Of a stretch of DNA of 64,000 bases, positions 43,078 through 52,786 are shown piece after piece. The stretch is from Chitinophaga japonensis (GTDB taxonomy: Bacteria; Bacteroidota; Bacteroidia; Chitinophagales; Chitinophagaceae). The DNA lies in contig NZ_VLLG01000003.1 of assembly GCF_007830125.1 (NCBI RefSeq), positions 1,292,247 to 1,356,246 on the forward strand, given 5' to 3'. Both the position numbers and the translations under genes were made by a program. Below the pieces are notes generated by a model that did no database searches, was not told where the DNA came from, and worked only from the letters and a program-made list of their open reading frames with translations. The number at the start of each line of letters is the position of its first letter. Position 1 is the first letter of the stretch.

Positions 43078-46014
43078 ATGCACCGAGCCTGCTATAAGCT
43101 GTTAGTGTTGCTGATGCTGTTGGGTGGCACAGGGGGAAAGGTCCTGGCCCAGGGGTTCATGATACGTAATTATAACGTAAAGGATGGCCTGGCCAATGCC
43201 ACCGTGTATACTGCTGTGCAGGACAAGGACGGGTTTATCTGGTTTGCCACCCCGACCGGGGTCAGTAAATTTGACGGCAGACGGTTCCGTAATTACTCCA
43301 AAAAAGATGGACTGACCGATAATGATGTGATAAAGTTGGCCGCCGATTCCAGGGGGCGCCTCTGGTTCTTCACACTGAACGGCATGCCGTCGTATTACAG
43401 TAATTACGTGGTCCATTCGGAGAGCAACGATTCTACCCTGGAGTTTAACAGCCACGGGCATTACATGCAATACGCGTTTGAGAACGGCGCGCAGAATATC
43501 TTCTTCCTCAACACAAATAACCAGATGATTGGGTATGACGGGAGAAAGACCGGTTATGACAAACTGAGCGAAACCCACCCGGACATCTTTTTTTTCCTGC
43601 GCAACGATACCATTTACAAGCCGCTGCAGTCCGCATTTCACCTGCTTTCTTTCAAGGATATCGATAATCCGGACCAGAAAGTGTTTCCCGTTTCGCCTTA
43701 CACCCTGGATGATGAGACCTTTGTGGCCCGTATTCGCGGCAACCCGGTTGTTATCATGCGGAACATGCTGTATTCCTATACGGTCAAGGATGCGATCTGC
43801 TTCTTTAACGGGAACGACTGGGGCATTAAGAATGAGATCACCGACGTTTGCATAGAGAACGATAACCTCTGGATAGGCACCCAGCGCGCCCTGTTCTTCA
43901 TCAAGGATTTTTTCCGCGGTGGCAGGAACATAACCAAACTGCTGGACAACCATTACATTACCTCCCTGCTCAAGGACCGCGATGGTAACATATGGATCAC
44001 CACTTTTGGAGACGGCGTGTACAACGTGCCTTTCAAGAATTTTTACTTCAATTACCTGGATAATACCAACGGCCTGTATTCCCACTCTATCTTCAGCGTG
44101 CTGCGCGACCGGAAGACGGGGATGCTGCTGGTGGGGCAGAATGCCGGCGTGCTCAACACCATGGATTCCAGCCGCCACATCCGGCGGCATAACGTGGACA
44201 CCTCCAGCGGCCGCAACAGCATTTTCAGCATATTGCCATACCGGAATGATGAAGTGCTGCTGGGTGCGGACAACGGCCTGTTCACCTTCAACACGGTCAG
44301 GCAGCAGGTGAAGAAGCTGAAAGGCTTTGAGAACATGAAAGATGTGGATGTGGACCCCTCCGGTAAGGTAAGGGTGGCTACCAAGAACCAGGTGACCCTG
44401 CTGGACGGGTATACCGTGAGCCTGCAGGAACCGCTGATCACCTCCATTGCCAGCCGGGACGATACTTCCTACTACCTGGGAACCAATGACGGGCTGTACT
44501 ACGGTGCGGACCAGACGAGGACCATCCACCCCGCCTTTGGCCAGGACGAGCGTCTGCGCCAGAGCATTAAGGACCTGAAATGGATCAACGGGTATTTGTG
44601 GGTAGGCACCAGCGACCAGGGCATTTACGTGATGCGCTCCAATAAGGTGCAAAAACACATTACTACAGCTAACAACCTGGCCAGCGATATCTGCCAGCAA
44701 TTGTACTACGATGGCATCGGCCGCCTGTACGTGGCTACCAACCGGGGCATGTCCATTATTGACGTGAAGGAGATGACCGTTACGCGGAACATCACCTCCA
44801 ATGATGGCCTGATGTCCGATGATATCCGGGGCGTATATTACCAGCAGGGCTGGCTGTATGTAGCCACCTCCAACGGCCTGTGCTATTTCCAGGATCATAA
44901 CCTGCCGGTAGATACGGTGCCGCCTACCGTGTACATCAATGCCATCCGGTATGGCGACAGCACCTACCTGCCCAGCACCACCTTTGTGCACCTGTACAAG
45001 CGCAAGGCCTCCTTCGAGGTGGAATTTGGCGCCATTGCCTTTGACCTGCCGGACCTGGTAGAGTACCAGTACAATTTTGCCAGCGATACCTCCAGCGGGT
45101 GGACCACCACCATGAGCAATATCATTCCCTTTCCGGACCTGCAGCCGGGGGCCTACAAGCTGCTGTTGCGGGCGCGCAAGTTTAAAAGCGACTGGAGCCA
45201 GCCGGTGACCATTTCCATCAGCATACTGCCGCAATGGTACCAGCAATGGTGGGCCAGGGGCATTGTTATTTTGCTGGGGCTGCTGGGTATCCTGGCCATC
45301 CTGCGCTACATTGTACGGCGCATCAAGCAGGGGGAAAAGCGGAAAACGGAGTACAACCGCCGCATTGCGGAGCTGGAGGCCAAGGCGCTCACTAACCAGA
45401 TGAACCCGCATTTCATTTTCAACTCCCTGAATTCCGTTCAGCACCTGATACTGGAAAAGGAGGAGAAGCAGGCGCTCAATTTCCTGGCGGACTTTGCCAC
45501 CCTGATGCGGCAAATGCTGAATAATTCCCGTAAATCCCACATCTCCCTGGAGGAGGAAACCGCCTTCCTGACCCGTTACCTGGAGCTGGAGAAGATCCGG
45601 TTTGCCCATAGCTTTACCTACCATTTCAGCATGGAGGCAGAGCTGAAGGATTATACCATATATATCCCTCCCATGATCATACAACCGATTGTAGAGAATG
45701 CGATCAAGCACGGGCTGGCGCCCAAGAACAGCGCCGGGCACCTGGAGATAAAGCTGGAAATGGTGGACGACCTGCTGTATTGCTCCGTGGACGATGATGG
45801 TATTGGCTGGGAACACTCCAACAGCATCAAGACGGGGCGCCTGGTAAAGCACGAGTCCACTGCGCTGAGCGTTATCCGGGAGCGCTTGCAGATTATAAAA
45901 TCTTTTAATGGAAGTGTTGGAAAGTTAGAAATAATTGATAAATTTAAGTCTGGGTTTGGCAACAAGGAAGGTACCCTGGTAGAAATTCTGATTCCCATTG
46001 TTAAGATGTTATGA
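43078..46014 (+). CDS. LytS-type sensor histidine kinase with two-component propeller
   Basis: 978 residues. Signal peptide ends GGKVLAQ. The periplasmic part (25-640) carries Reg_prop blades (VKDGLANATVYTAVQDKDGF; WFATPTGVSKFDGRRFRNYS; ITSNDGLMSDDIRGVYYQQG) and a Y_Y_Y sandwich (about 650-720). One membrane helix (GIVILLGLLGILAILRYIV) leads to a His_kinase domain with the phosphoacceptor His778 in MNPHFIFNSLNS, then a GHKL ATPase (IIQPIVENAIKHGLAP). It senses an extracellular ligand; the ligand is not evident. Its stop overlaps the regulator start by ATGA. Confidence 0.93.
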   Translation: MHRACYKLLVLLMLLGGTGGKVLAQGFMIRNYNVKDGLANATVYTAVQDKDGFIWFATPTGVSKFDGRRFRNYSKKDGLTDNDVIKLAADSRGRLWFFTLNGMPSYYSNYVVHSESNDSTLEFNSHGHYMQYAFENGAQNIFFLNTNNQMIGYDGRKTGYDKLSETHPDIFFFLRNDTIYKPLQSAFHLLSFKDIDNPDQKVFPVSPYTLDDETFVARIRGNPVVIMRNMLYSYTVKDAICFFNGNDWGIKNEITDVCIENDNLWIGTQRALFFIKDFFRGGRNITKLLDNHYITSLLKDRDGNIWITTFGDGVYNVPFKNFYFNYLDNTNGLYSHSIFSVLRDRKTGMLLVGQNAGVLNTMDSSRHIRRHNVDTSSGRNSIFSILPYRNDEVLLGADNGLFTFNTVRQQVKKLKGFENMKDVDVDPSGKVRVATKNQVTLLDGYTVSLQEPLITSIASRDDTSYYLGTNDGLYYGADQTRTIHPAFGQDERLRQSIKDLKWINGYLWVGTSDQGIYVMRSNKVQKHITTANNLASDICQQLYYDGIGRLYVATNRGMSIIDVKEMTVTRNITSNDGLMSDDIRGVYYQQGWLYVATSNGLCYFQDHNLPVDTVPPTVYINAIRYGDSTYLPSTTFVHLYKRKASFEVEFGAIAFDLPDLVEYQYNFASDTSSGWTTTMSNIIPFPDLQPGAYKLLLRARKFKSDWSQPVTISISILPQWYQQWWARGIVILLGLLGILAILRYIVRRIKQGEKRKTEYNRRIAELEAKALTNQMNPHFIFNSLNSVQHLILEKEEKQALNFLADFATLMRQMLNNSRKSHISLEEETAFLTRYLELEKIRFAHSFTYHFSMEAELKDYTIYIPPMIIQPIVENAIKHGLAPKNSAGHLEIKLEMVDDLLYCSVDDDGIGWEHSNSIKTGRLVKHESTALSVIRERLQIIKSFNGSVGKLEIIDKFKSGFGNKEGTLVEILIPIVKML

Positions 46015-46772
46015 GTATTATAAAAGCTGCGATTGTAGACGATGAAGTCCGCAACATCCATATTTTGCGAAATATTTTAGAGAATTACTGTAAGGATGTT
46101 ACAGTGGTGGGGGAAGCACAGAATATACACGAGGCCGCAGAAATGATCAAGAACAACCCCATCGACGTATTGTTTCTGGACATTGAAATGCCCCCGCATA
46201 ACGGCTTCCAGTTGCTGGAAATGTTTCCGGTGCTCAATTTCGAGGTGATCTTTATTACCGCCTTCCAGGAGTATGCCCTGCAGGCGATCAAATTTGCAGC
46301 GCTGGACTACCTGCTGAAACCCATCAAGGTGAGCGAGGTGGAAGATGCGCTGGAAAAGGTAAAGAAAAGCAAGAAAGGCCGGCTCAACGAACTGGCGTCC
46401 ATCCTGAAGGACTATGTGAAGAACAATGACAACGCCTTCTCCAAGATCGTGATCCCCGTAAACGACGGATACAATGTGATAGACCTGAAGGACATTATTT
46501 ACTGCGAAGCGTTTGACAGCTATACCAAGATACAGTTGATCAACAATGTATCGCACCTGATATCCAAATCCCTGAAGGAATACGAGGAAATGCTTTCCGA
46601 TAAAGGATTTTACCGGGTGCACAAGTCATTCCTGATCAACATTCACCACATTGTGAAGATCATCAAGGGCCTGGGCACTGCCGTGGTAATGAGCGACCAG
46701 AAGAATATCCCGATCTCCTCCCGCAAGAAAGATGAATTCTTTGCCCAGTTGAAAGGAGTGATCAATCTCTAA
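46011..46772 (+). CDS. LytTR-family response regulator
   Basis: 253 residues. Receiver domain with phosphoacceptor Asp57 (VLFLDIEMPPHNGFQLLEMF) and Lys in YLLKPIK; C-terminal LytTR DNA-binding domain (about 145-250: NDGYNVIDLKDIIYCEAFDS; FYRVHKSFLINIHHIVKIIK). It is the partner of the overlapping LytS-type kinase. Its targets are not visible here. Confidence 0.95.
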   Translation: MSIIKAAIVDDEVRNIHILRNILENYCKDVTVVGEAQNIHEAAEMIKNNPIDVLFLDIEMPPHNGFQLLEMFPVLNFEVIFITAFQEYALQAIKFAALDYLLKPIKVSEVEDALEKVKKSKKGRLNELASILKDYVKNNDNAFSKIVIPVNDGYNVIDLKDIIYCEAFDSYTKIQLINNVSHLISKSLKEYEEMLSDKGFYRVHKSFLINIHHIVKIIKGLGTAVVMSDQKNIPISSRKKDEFFAQLKGVINL

Positions 46773-46803
46773 GCCGTTATTAAAATAATACAGGTCATAC
46801 CAT

Positions 46804-46836
46804 AAAAAAAGCGAAGCTGTCAGCTTCGCTTTTTTT
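46804..46836. terminator. Bidirectional terminator between the LytTR and HtrA genes
   Basis: AAAAAAAGCGAAGC (46804-46817) pairs with GCTTCGCTTTTTTT (46823-46836), loop TGTCA; A- and T-runs on both sides serve the two convergent genes. Confidence 0.9.
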
Positions 46837-46862
46837 ACTTGTGCTTTTATATATATCCTCCA

Positions 46863-48410
46863 CTAAAATTCCTCGCTGCCTCCGTTCATGTCAATGTTGT
46901 AATAGTAGACGCCCCTGTAATCCGGGTAGATGCCTTCCAACTGTACCTTGCTTTGCTTCAGCAGTAGCTGCTTCAGTTGGTCTACGCTGGTGATGGTCTT
47001 CCCGCCCGCTTTCAGGATCACGAAGCCGGACTTCATGTTGGTCTGTTTTTTCAGCAGGCCGCTGCCTACATTGTTTACGTATACGCCTCCCTGTATGCCC
47101 AGGCGCGCTGCATCGCTTTTCTGCAGTGTTACCAGGTCCGCGCCCAGCTTATCCAGTATGCTTACTTTAATAATGTCGGTGGTGCCGTCCTCGTTCTTCA
47201 GCAGCACATTGTTCACTGTATATTCCCGGTCGCCGCGCATGTAGCTGATGCTGATCTTGTCGCCGGGTTTGTAACGGGCCAGTTGCTCCGTTAACTGCGG
47301 GATGGAAGGAGTGGCTACGCCGTTTATCCTGGTGATCACGTCGCCTTTATGGATGCCTGCCGCTGCGGCTGCACCGCTGGCCGGCACGCCCTGCACCACC
47401 ACGCCGTCAATATCCCTGCGGATGCCGCGCTCGCGCAGCTCGTCGTCAGACAATCCCATGGGATCAATATAGTTGATGCCCAGGTAAGCCCGCTGCACGT
47501 TGCCGTATTTCATCAGGTCGTTCACTACTTTCTTTACCAGGTTTACCGGTATGGCGTAGGAGTAACCTGCGTAGGCGCCGGTGGGAGAGGCGATGGCGGA
47601 GTTAATGCCTATCAGCTCGCCGGCGGTGTTGATCAGGGCGCCGCCGCTGTTACCCTGGTTTACGGCCGCATCCGTTTGTATAAAGGATTCTATCGCAGAG
47701 CGGCTGTTCCGTTTGTTAATGCCGATGGTACGGGCCTTGGCGCTCACGATACCGGCGGTTACAGTGGTTTCCAGGTTCAGCGGGTAACCTACGGCCAGTA
47801 CCCATTGTCCTACCTGCACATCATCGGAGTTACCATAGAGCAGGTAGGGCAGGTCATGCGCGTCGATCTTTATCACAGCCAGGTCGGTGTTCGGGTCCAC
47901 GCCCACTACCCTGGCCTTGTAGTTCTTGTAGTTGTTGAGGGTCACGTTGATCTCGTCCGCCTGGTCTACCACGTGGTTGTTGGTCACGATATAACCGTCG
48001 TCGGAGATCAGTACGCCGGAACCGGAAGCCATCTGTCCCGGAATGTAATAACGGCGTCCGCCGCCTTCGCCCTGGAACTCATCGCCAAAGAAATCATCGC
48101 CGAAGAGGTCCTGCAGGATGCTTCTCCTGCGCTGCAGGTTGTTGGTCACCTGGCGGGGATTGATCTTTGTTTTAATATGCACGACACCGGGCAGCGCCAT
48201 CTTGGCGGCCTGCTGAAAGTCCGTAGGAGGGGTAATGTTCTTTACCTCCGTGCCGGGCATGTAGCTCGCGTAATTCACAGGAATGTTCTCTGAACCGTTC
48301 TGATAGGGACCTGCCTGCCTGGGCTGAAAATATTTGCTGTAAACAAATATGCTCGCAAAGGCAGTTGCCGAACTAATAAGCACAGTTGCAGCTATTTGTC
48401 GAAATTTCAT
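46863..48410 (-). CDS. HtrA/DegP-family Do-like serine protease
   Basis: 515 residues from the ATG at 48410 (upstream ATGs in the same frame precede a less plausible signal). Membrane anchor or signal IAATVLISSATAFASIFVYS, then a trypsin-like domain with His in IVTNNHVVDQADE, Asp in PNTDLAVIKID and Ser in VNQGNSGGALINT, and two PDZ domains (GVPASGAAAAAGIHKGDVIT; KSGFVILKAGGKTITSVDQL). It degrades or chaperones misfolded envelope proteins. Confidence 0.94.
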   Translation of the reverse strand: MKFRQIAATVLISSATAFASIFVYSKYFQPRQAGPYQNGSENIPVNYASYMPGTEVKNITPPTDFQQAAKMALPGVVHIKTKINPRQVTNNLQRRRSILQDLFGDDFFGDEFQGEGGGRRYYIPGQMASGSGVLISDDGYIVTNNHVVDQADEINVTLNNYKNYKARVVGVDPNTDLAVIKIDAHDLPYLLYGNSDDVQVGQWVLAVGYPLNLETTVTAGIVSAKARTIGINKRNSRSAIESFIQTDAAVNQGNSGGALINTAGELIGINSAIASPTGAYAGYSYAIPVNLVKKVVNDLMKYGNVQRAYLGINYIDPMGLSDDELRERGIRRDIDGVVVQGVPASGAAAAAGIHKGDVITRINGVATPSIPQLTEQLARYKPGDKISISYMRGDREYTVNNVLLKNEDGTTDIIKVSILDKLGADLVTLQKSDAARLGIQGGVYVNNVGSGLLKKQTNMKSGFVILKAGGKTITSVDQLKQLLLKQSKVQLEGIYPDYRGVYYYNIDMNGGSEEF

Positions 48411-48672
48411 ATAAAAAAAGTATTTAGAGTTAATTAGACTAGAAGTTTGATATCCATGCATCGTCACAGGTACATCATCAATTTACATGCCTTTGATACA
48501 AATTTAAGCCTCCTGTTTAATCAATGGGGTTGGGGCCTGTTCACTTTAACAGTTTTTTATATGAAATTTAAATGATTAGTTAAGAGATATGCCTGACAGC
48601 GTTTTCTAACCTGCCAGGTCTGCACCCTTCCCTGTCAGAATAACAATCAAACCGCCAGAATGTTAGTCGGCC
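48411..48672. other. Intergenic stretch between HtrA and acyl-CoA reductase genes
   Basis: No gene. It holds the short palindrome ACCTGCCAGGT (48611-48621), whose extended form recurs at 59226-59240. Confidence 0.4.
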
Positions 48673-49668
48673 CTACAGGCTGCCCAGGAACTGCATGGTA
48701 TCCACACCGTCCGCATAATCCGTGAGCGAAGGTTGCTGGGCCTGGCCGAAGGGCGTAAACCCTTTGCCCACCAGGCATTGCAGCTCTTCATGGGCCAGCA
48801 GCTCCGCAGCGGCGATAGCAGCATCCTGGTAGTAGCCGTAGTGCAGCACGCTGATGGGGGAGAAGAGGGAGTCCGCCTCCTGCAGCAATATGCTGCCATT
48901 GGTCAGGTGCGGGCTGCTGTTCAGCAGCAGCAGGGCCAGGTTATAGTCATAATTGTTCCTGTACTTGTGGTGCTCCATCAGGTGCGCGTACTTTTCCAGC
49001 GCCTGCAGCAAAGGCGCAAAGTCATAACCGGCCGGCACCAATACTTTGGTCACATTGCGGCAGCCCAGTCCGAAATACAGCATGATATCGTCCGCCAGCG
49101 CAGCCAGCTCCTCCGGTGTTTCCTCCCCGGTAAGCAGTGCGGCCGAGGTACGGTTGCGGCGGATGATGTGCGGGAAGCGTGAAAAATAATACTCAAAGTA
49201 ACGTGCGGAGTTATTGCTGCCCGTAGCAATATAGGCATCACAGTCCTTCAGCATTTCGCTGGGCAGGGTTTGCTGCGCCAGCTCAGGGTACCATTCGCCC
49301 ATCCTGGTGATGATATGTTCCATCAGCACGGTGTCCTTGGAGGACAGCTTCAGCTTTACCCGGTGCCCGCTTACAAAACCGCAGAGCCAGTCATGAAAGC
49401 TTACCAGCGGTATATTACCGGCTGCTACAATGCCCACGGTGCGGGGCGTCTGCGCGCCGGCGGCAGGATAGGCGGCCAGCCAGTTGTGCAGCAGCGTTTC
49501 GTCCAGGTAATACCGGCAGATGTTCCGGATGGCGGTATCCACGGAGTCCGGGGTAAACCAGCCGTTGGTAATATACGCCTGTTGTTTGGCCGTTTGCAGC
49601 GTATCATCATCACTGGCGAGGTATTTGCGCAAACGTACCAGGGCCGCTACTTTGTCTGTGTTATTCAT
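48673..49668 (-). CDS. Acyl-CoA reductase (LuxC-like)
   Basis: 331 residues. VGIVAAGNIPLVSFHDWLCG is the nucleotide-binding segment of LuxC-type acyl-CoA reductases, and FGLGCRNVTKVLVP holds the likely active-site Cys; KDCDAYIATGSNNSARYFEY is also conserved. It reduces an activated acyl group to an aldehyde with NADPH. It diverges from a ferredoxin gene, with promoter-like TATTTTTG boxes on both strands in the gap (49738-49745 minus, 49761-49768 plus). Confidence 0.85.
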   Translation of the reverse strand: MNNTDKVAALVRLRKYLASDDDTLQTAKQQAYITNGWFTPDSVDTAIRNICRYYLDETLLHNWLAAYPAAGAQTPRTVGIVAAGNIPLVSFHDWLCGFVSGHRVKLKLSSKDTVLMEHIITRMGEWYPELAQQTLPSEMLKDCDAYIATGSNNSARYFEYYFSRFPHIIRRNRTSAALLTGEETPEELAALADDIMLYFGLGCRNVTKVLVPAGYDFAPLLQALEKYAHLMEHHKYRNNYDYNLALLLLNSSPHLTNGSILLQEADSLFSPISVLHYGYYQDAAIAAAELLAHEELQCLVGKGFTPFGQAQQPSLTDYADGVDTMQFLGSL

Positions 49669-49813
49669 GAAACCGTAAGAAATGTTTAAACTTTAACCGG
49701 GAAACGCCCGGCGTTCCATCCGGCCTTTGACAAAAATCAAAAATATTCCGGATGAAATTCTATTTTTGTTGAACAAAATTAATGGCTTACCACTTAAACA
49801 AAAAGTTTATACT

Positions 49814-50161
49814 ATGGCAATTAAGATAACCGATGAATGTATTAATTGTGGCGCCTGCGAGCCGGAGTGCCCCAACAATGCCATTTATGAAGGAGGCGTG
49901 GAATGGCGGATCGCGGACGGTACTACGGTGAAGGGTTCCTATACGATGATGGACGGTTCTTCTATGGACGCAGACCAGGCGAATGCGCCGATCAGCGTTG
50001 ATACTTACTATATAGTTCCCAATAAATGTACGGAATGCCAGGGATTCCATGAAGAGCCCCAGTGCGCCGCTGTATGCCCGGTAGACTGCTGTGTGCCGGA
50101 CGAAATGTACCAGGAGACGGTAGACGAGCTCCTGGCAAAGAAAGAAAGATTGCATATTTAA
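49814..50161 (+). CDS. 4Fe-4S dicluster ferredoxin
   Basis: 115 residues from the ATG at 49814; the frame extends upstream, but that part overlaps promoter-like sequence. Two cluster motifs: [12 protein letters not shown] and [22 protein letters not shown], the second with the spaced Cys typical of Chromatium-type ferredoxins. It carries electrons in the cytoplasm. Arranged head-to-head with the acyl-CoA reductase gene. Confidence 0.92.
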   Translation: MAIKITDECINCGACEPECPNNAIYEGGVEWRIADGTTVKGSYTMMDGSSMDADQANAPISVDTYYIVPNKCTECQGFHEEPQCAAVCPVDCCVPDEMYQETVDELLAKKERLHI

Positions 50162-50184
50162 CAACCTGATAGGAAGCTTAAATT

Positions 50185-50403
50185 AAAAAAGGAGAAGGGA
50201 GGAGGGAAAAAGGAAAAGGGATTGCCTGGCGCCCTTCTCCTTTTTCCCTTCTCCCTTTTCCCTTCTCCCTTTTCCCTTCTCCCTTCTCCCTTTTCCCCTT
50301 CTCCCTTTTCCCTTTTCCCTTCTCCCTTCTCCCTTCTCCCTTTTCCCTTCTCCCTTTTCCCTTCTCCCTTCTCCCTTTTCCCCTTCTCCCTTTTCCCCTT
50401 TTT
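50185..50403. repeat. Heptamer-armed intergenic hairpin C with a long TTCTCCC/TTTTCCC tandem array
   Basis: Left arm of purine heptamers (50185-50220), 11-base core ATTGCCTGGCG, then about 24 pyrimidine heptamers of two kinds, CCCTTCT and CCCTTTT, to about 50403. Bases 50186-50199 and 50232-50245 form a perfect 14-bp inverted repeat. Ends 17 bases before the ATG of the next gene. Confidence 0.85.
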
Positions 50404-50420
50404 CGTTTATATTCGCCGGG

Positions 50421-50876
50421 ATGATGCAACGATCTTTTTTGTTTCTATTGGTGCTGCTGCCCGCTGTATGGGCCTGCAATACACCCGTTACTCCGGACCG
50501 GGAAGATGCCCGTCAGGCCGTGCTCAGGGCCGATACCGCTTTTTCAGGCCTGTCGCAGGCAAAAGGTTTCCGTTATGCGTTCCTGGCTTATGCAGACAGT
50601 ACGACTGTACTGCTGCGGGACCATCATTACCCCATTATAGGCCGCGAAGCCCTGCAGTTCATAGAGCATATGAACGACAGCGGGGTGACGCTTACGTGGG
50701 AGCCCTCCTTTGCCGCCGTAGCCGCCTCCGCAGACCTGGGCTACACCTATGGCACCTATACTTTTGCCGCCCGGGACACTACCATCCGGGGCACCTACGT
50801 TACTATCTGGAAAAAGGACGGCGCGGGCAACTGGCGGTTCGTGTTGGATACGGGCAACGAAGGTTTGGGGAAATAA
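50421..50876 (+). CDS. Small NTF2-like (DUF4440/SnoaL) lipoprotein
   Basis: 151 residues. Lipobox PAVWAC gives acylated Cys19. The rest is a cone-shaped NTF2-like fold (REDARQAVLRADTAFSGLSQ; REALQFIEHMNDSGVTLTWE; GTYVTIWKKDGAGNWRFVLD). Function is not known. Its start lies 17 bases after a hypervariable-looking heptamer array, so its promoter must lie in or before that array. Confidence 0.85.
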   Translation: MMQRSFLFLLVLLPAVWACNTPVTPDREDARQAVLRADTAFSGLSQAKGFRYAFLAYADSTTVLLRDHHYPIIGREALQFIEHMNDSGVTLTWEPSFAAVAASADLGYTYGTYTFAARDTTIRGTYVTIWKKDGAGNWRFVLDTGNEGLGK

Positions 50877-50919
50877 GGGTTTTTTCTTTTATCTTTACCC
50901 GCTTATAGGAAAATAACTT

Positions 50920-51933
50920 ATGTACAAGCAGCAGATCGCTTTGGTGGCCGGCGGATACTCCGGCGAATATGTGATATCCGTTCAGAGTGCCGCCGTGATA
51001 GAAAAGCACTTGGACAGTTCCCGCTACGATGTGTACAAGATCGTGATCACCAGGGAGGGCTGGACCCATACCGGTGCAGACGGCGTTCCGGTGGAGGTGG
51101 ACAAGAACGATTTTTCCCTGACCATCAACGGGAAAAAGATCCGCTTTGACGCGGTGTTCATCGGTATCCATGGCACGCCCGGAGAGGACGGCCGCCTGCA
51201 GGGATACTTTGAAATGCTGGACATCCCGTATACCAGTTGCGGTATGGTGACTTCTGCGCTGACCTTTAATAAAAGCTATTGCAACAAGATAGTGGCGGCC
51301 CTGGACGTGGTGAACGTATCCCGGTCTGTGCACGTGTTCAAAACACAGCCATATGATGTGGGCGCGCTGCTGCAGCAACTGCGCCTGCCGGTGTTCGTTA
51401 AGCCGGCGGAAGGGGGCAGCAGCATCGGCATGTCCAAGGTGAACCAGCCGGAGGAGCTGCAGCCGGCTATTGACAAGGCTTTCAGGGAAGATAGCCAGGT
51501 GCTGATAGAGGAGTTCATCAAAGGCCGGGAGCTGACCTGCGGCCTGTATAAAGTGAATGGCGCCATTACCGTGCTGCCAATTACGGAAGTGGTGAGCAGC
51601 AAAGAGTTTTTTGACTACGAGGCCAAGTACACCCCCGGCGTTTCGCAGGAAATTACGCCGGCGCCGGTACCGGACGAGATCACGCAACGGGTGCAGGAAA
51701 CCGCCGCTACCCTGTATGACAAGCTGAATTGCAAGGGGCTGGCGCGCATTGACTTCATCTGGGAGGAAGCCAGCGGCAAACTGTTCTTCCTGGAGGTGAA
51801 TACCATGCCCGGCCAGTCCGAGAACAGCCTGGTGCCGCAGCAGATCCGGGCCTCCGGCCGCACGCAGCAGGAAGTTTACGGCATGCTAATTGAAGAGTGC
51901 ATCCGGCAAAAAGCCGAAAGCGCTCATAAATAA
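50920..51933 (+). CDS. ddl: D-alanine--D-alanine ligase
   Basis: 337 residues, ATP-grasp fold. N-domain IALVAGGYSGEYVISVQSAA, HGTPGEDGRLQGYFEMLDIP; ATP lid PVFVKPAEGGSSIGMSKVN; catalytic FLEVNTMPGQSENSLVPQQI. It makes the D-Ala-D-Ala dipeptide of peptidoglycan. The following PASTA gene starts 15 bases on, a frequent pairing in this phylum. Confidence 0.96.
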   Translation: MYKQQIALVAGGYSGEYVISVQSAAVIEKHLDSSRYDVYKIVITREGWTHTGADGVPVEVDKNDFSLTINGKKIRFDAVFIGIHGTPGEDGRLQGYFEMLDIPYTSCGMVTSALTFNKSYCNKIVAALDVVNVSRSVHVFKTQPYDVGALLQQLRLPVFVKPAEGGSSIGMSKVNQPEELQPAIDKAFREDSQVLIEEFIKGRELTCGLYKVNGAITVLPITEVVSSKEFFDYEAKYTPGVSQEITPAPVPDEITQRVQETAATLYDKLNCKGLARIDFIWEEASGKLFFLEVNTMPGQSENSLVPQQIRASGRTQQEVYGMLIEECIRQKAESAHK

Positions 51934-51947
51934 AAAATAATAAAATC

Positions 51948-52757
51948 GTGTTCGAATTCATTACCAGACGCTCTTTTAAATTTAACCTGTTAGTAGCCAT
52001 TGGACTAATGATGGTATTGGGCATCCTGTTCTTTGCATTGCTGGGGGTGATCACCCACCACAATGAAACGCTGAAGGTGCCCGATGTGCGCCGCAAGAAT
52101 GTAAACGAAGCGATCATGCTGCTGGAGAAAGCCGGTTTTGAAGCAGACGTGCGGGACTCCATCTACCTGGACAGCCTGAAGGCCCTCACCGTATGGGAGC
52201 AGCAGCCGGAAGCGGGGGCAGATGTGAAAGTAGGACGCACCATTTATCTTACTATCAATAAGGTGGTGCCTCCCATGGTGGCTATGCCCGACCTGGAAGG
52301 CCTTACCTACCGCAGCGCGGAAATGACCCTGCGCAGCCGCCGCCTGAATGTGGGCGACACCATTTACCGGCCGGACTTTGCCACCAACACCGTGCTGCAG
52401 CAGTTGCTGGGCGGCAAAACCATCCAGCCCGGTAAAATGATACCGGAAGGCAGCAACATTACCCTGGTGCTGAGCAGCGGCACCGGCAACGTGGAAAATC
52501 CCGTACCGGACCTGGTGGGACTTACTTTCCTGGAAGCCCGGGAAACCCTCAATGCCAGCAACCTGAACCTGGGCACCGTACTGATAGACGCCGGCGTGAC
52601 CGATACCGCCAACGCTTTTGTGACCAAGCAGATACCAGCCCTCCGCAACAGCCTGGGCGAGCCTAACAAGGTGCGCGCCGGGGAAAGCATGGACCTTTGG
52701 CTGGGACCTGTAAGACCGGTAAGGGATACCATCTTCCCGGATACCAGTCATGAATAA
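51948..52757 (+). CDS. PASTA-domain membrane protein
   Basis: 269 residues. One membrane helix (about 13-36: NLLVAIGLMMVLGILFFALL) and three extracytoplasmic PASTA domains (from about 43, 110 and 185: KVPDVRRKNVNEAIMLLEKA; MPDLEGLTYRSAEMTLRSRR; VPDLVGLTFLEARETLNASN). PASTA domains bind peptidoglycan or its precursors. No kinase domain is attached. Next to ddl, suggesting a cell-wall role. Confidence 0.9.
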   Translation: MFEFITRRSFKFNLLVAIGLMMVLGILFFALLGVITHHNETLKVPDVRRKNVNEAIMLLEKAGFEADVRDSIYLDSLKALTVWEQQPEAGADVKVGRTIYLTINKVVPPMVAMPDLEGLTYRSAEMTLRSRRLNVGDTIYRPDFATNTVLQQLLGGKTIQPGKMIPEGSNITLVLSSGTGNVENPVPDLVGLTFLEARETLNASNLNLGTVLIDAGVTDTANAFVTKQIPALRNSLGEPNKVRAGESMDLWLGPVRPVRDTIFPDTSHE

Positions 52758-52786
52758 TTTGATAAATTCGATAAAAAATAATCACC

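Noticed and set aside
50232..50403. Possible CRISPR array
   Set aside because: Units of 7 bases without spacers and no cas genes.
50222..50908. 228-residue frame reading through the heptamer array
   Set aside because: A repeat of 7 bases stays open in all frames; the real gene is the lipoprotein at 50421 in another frame.
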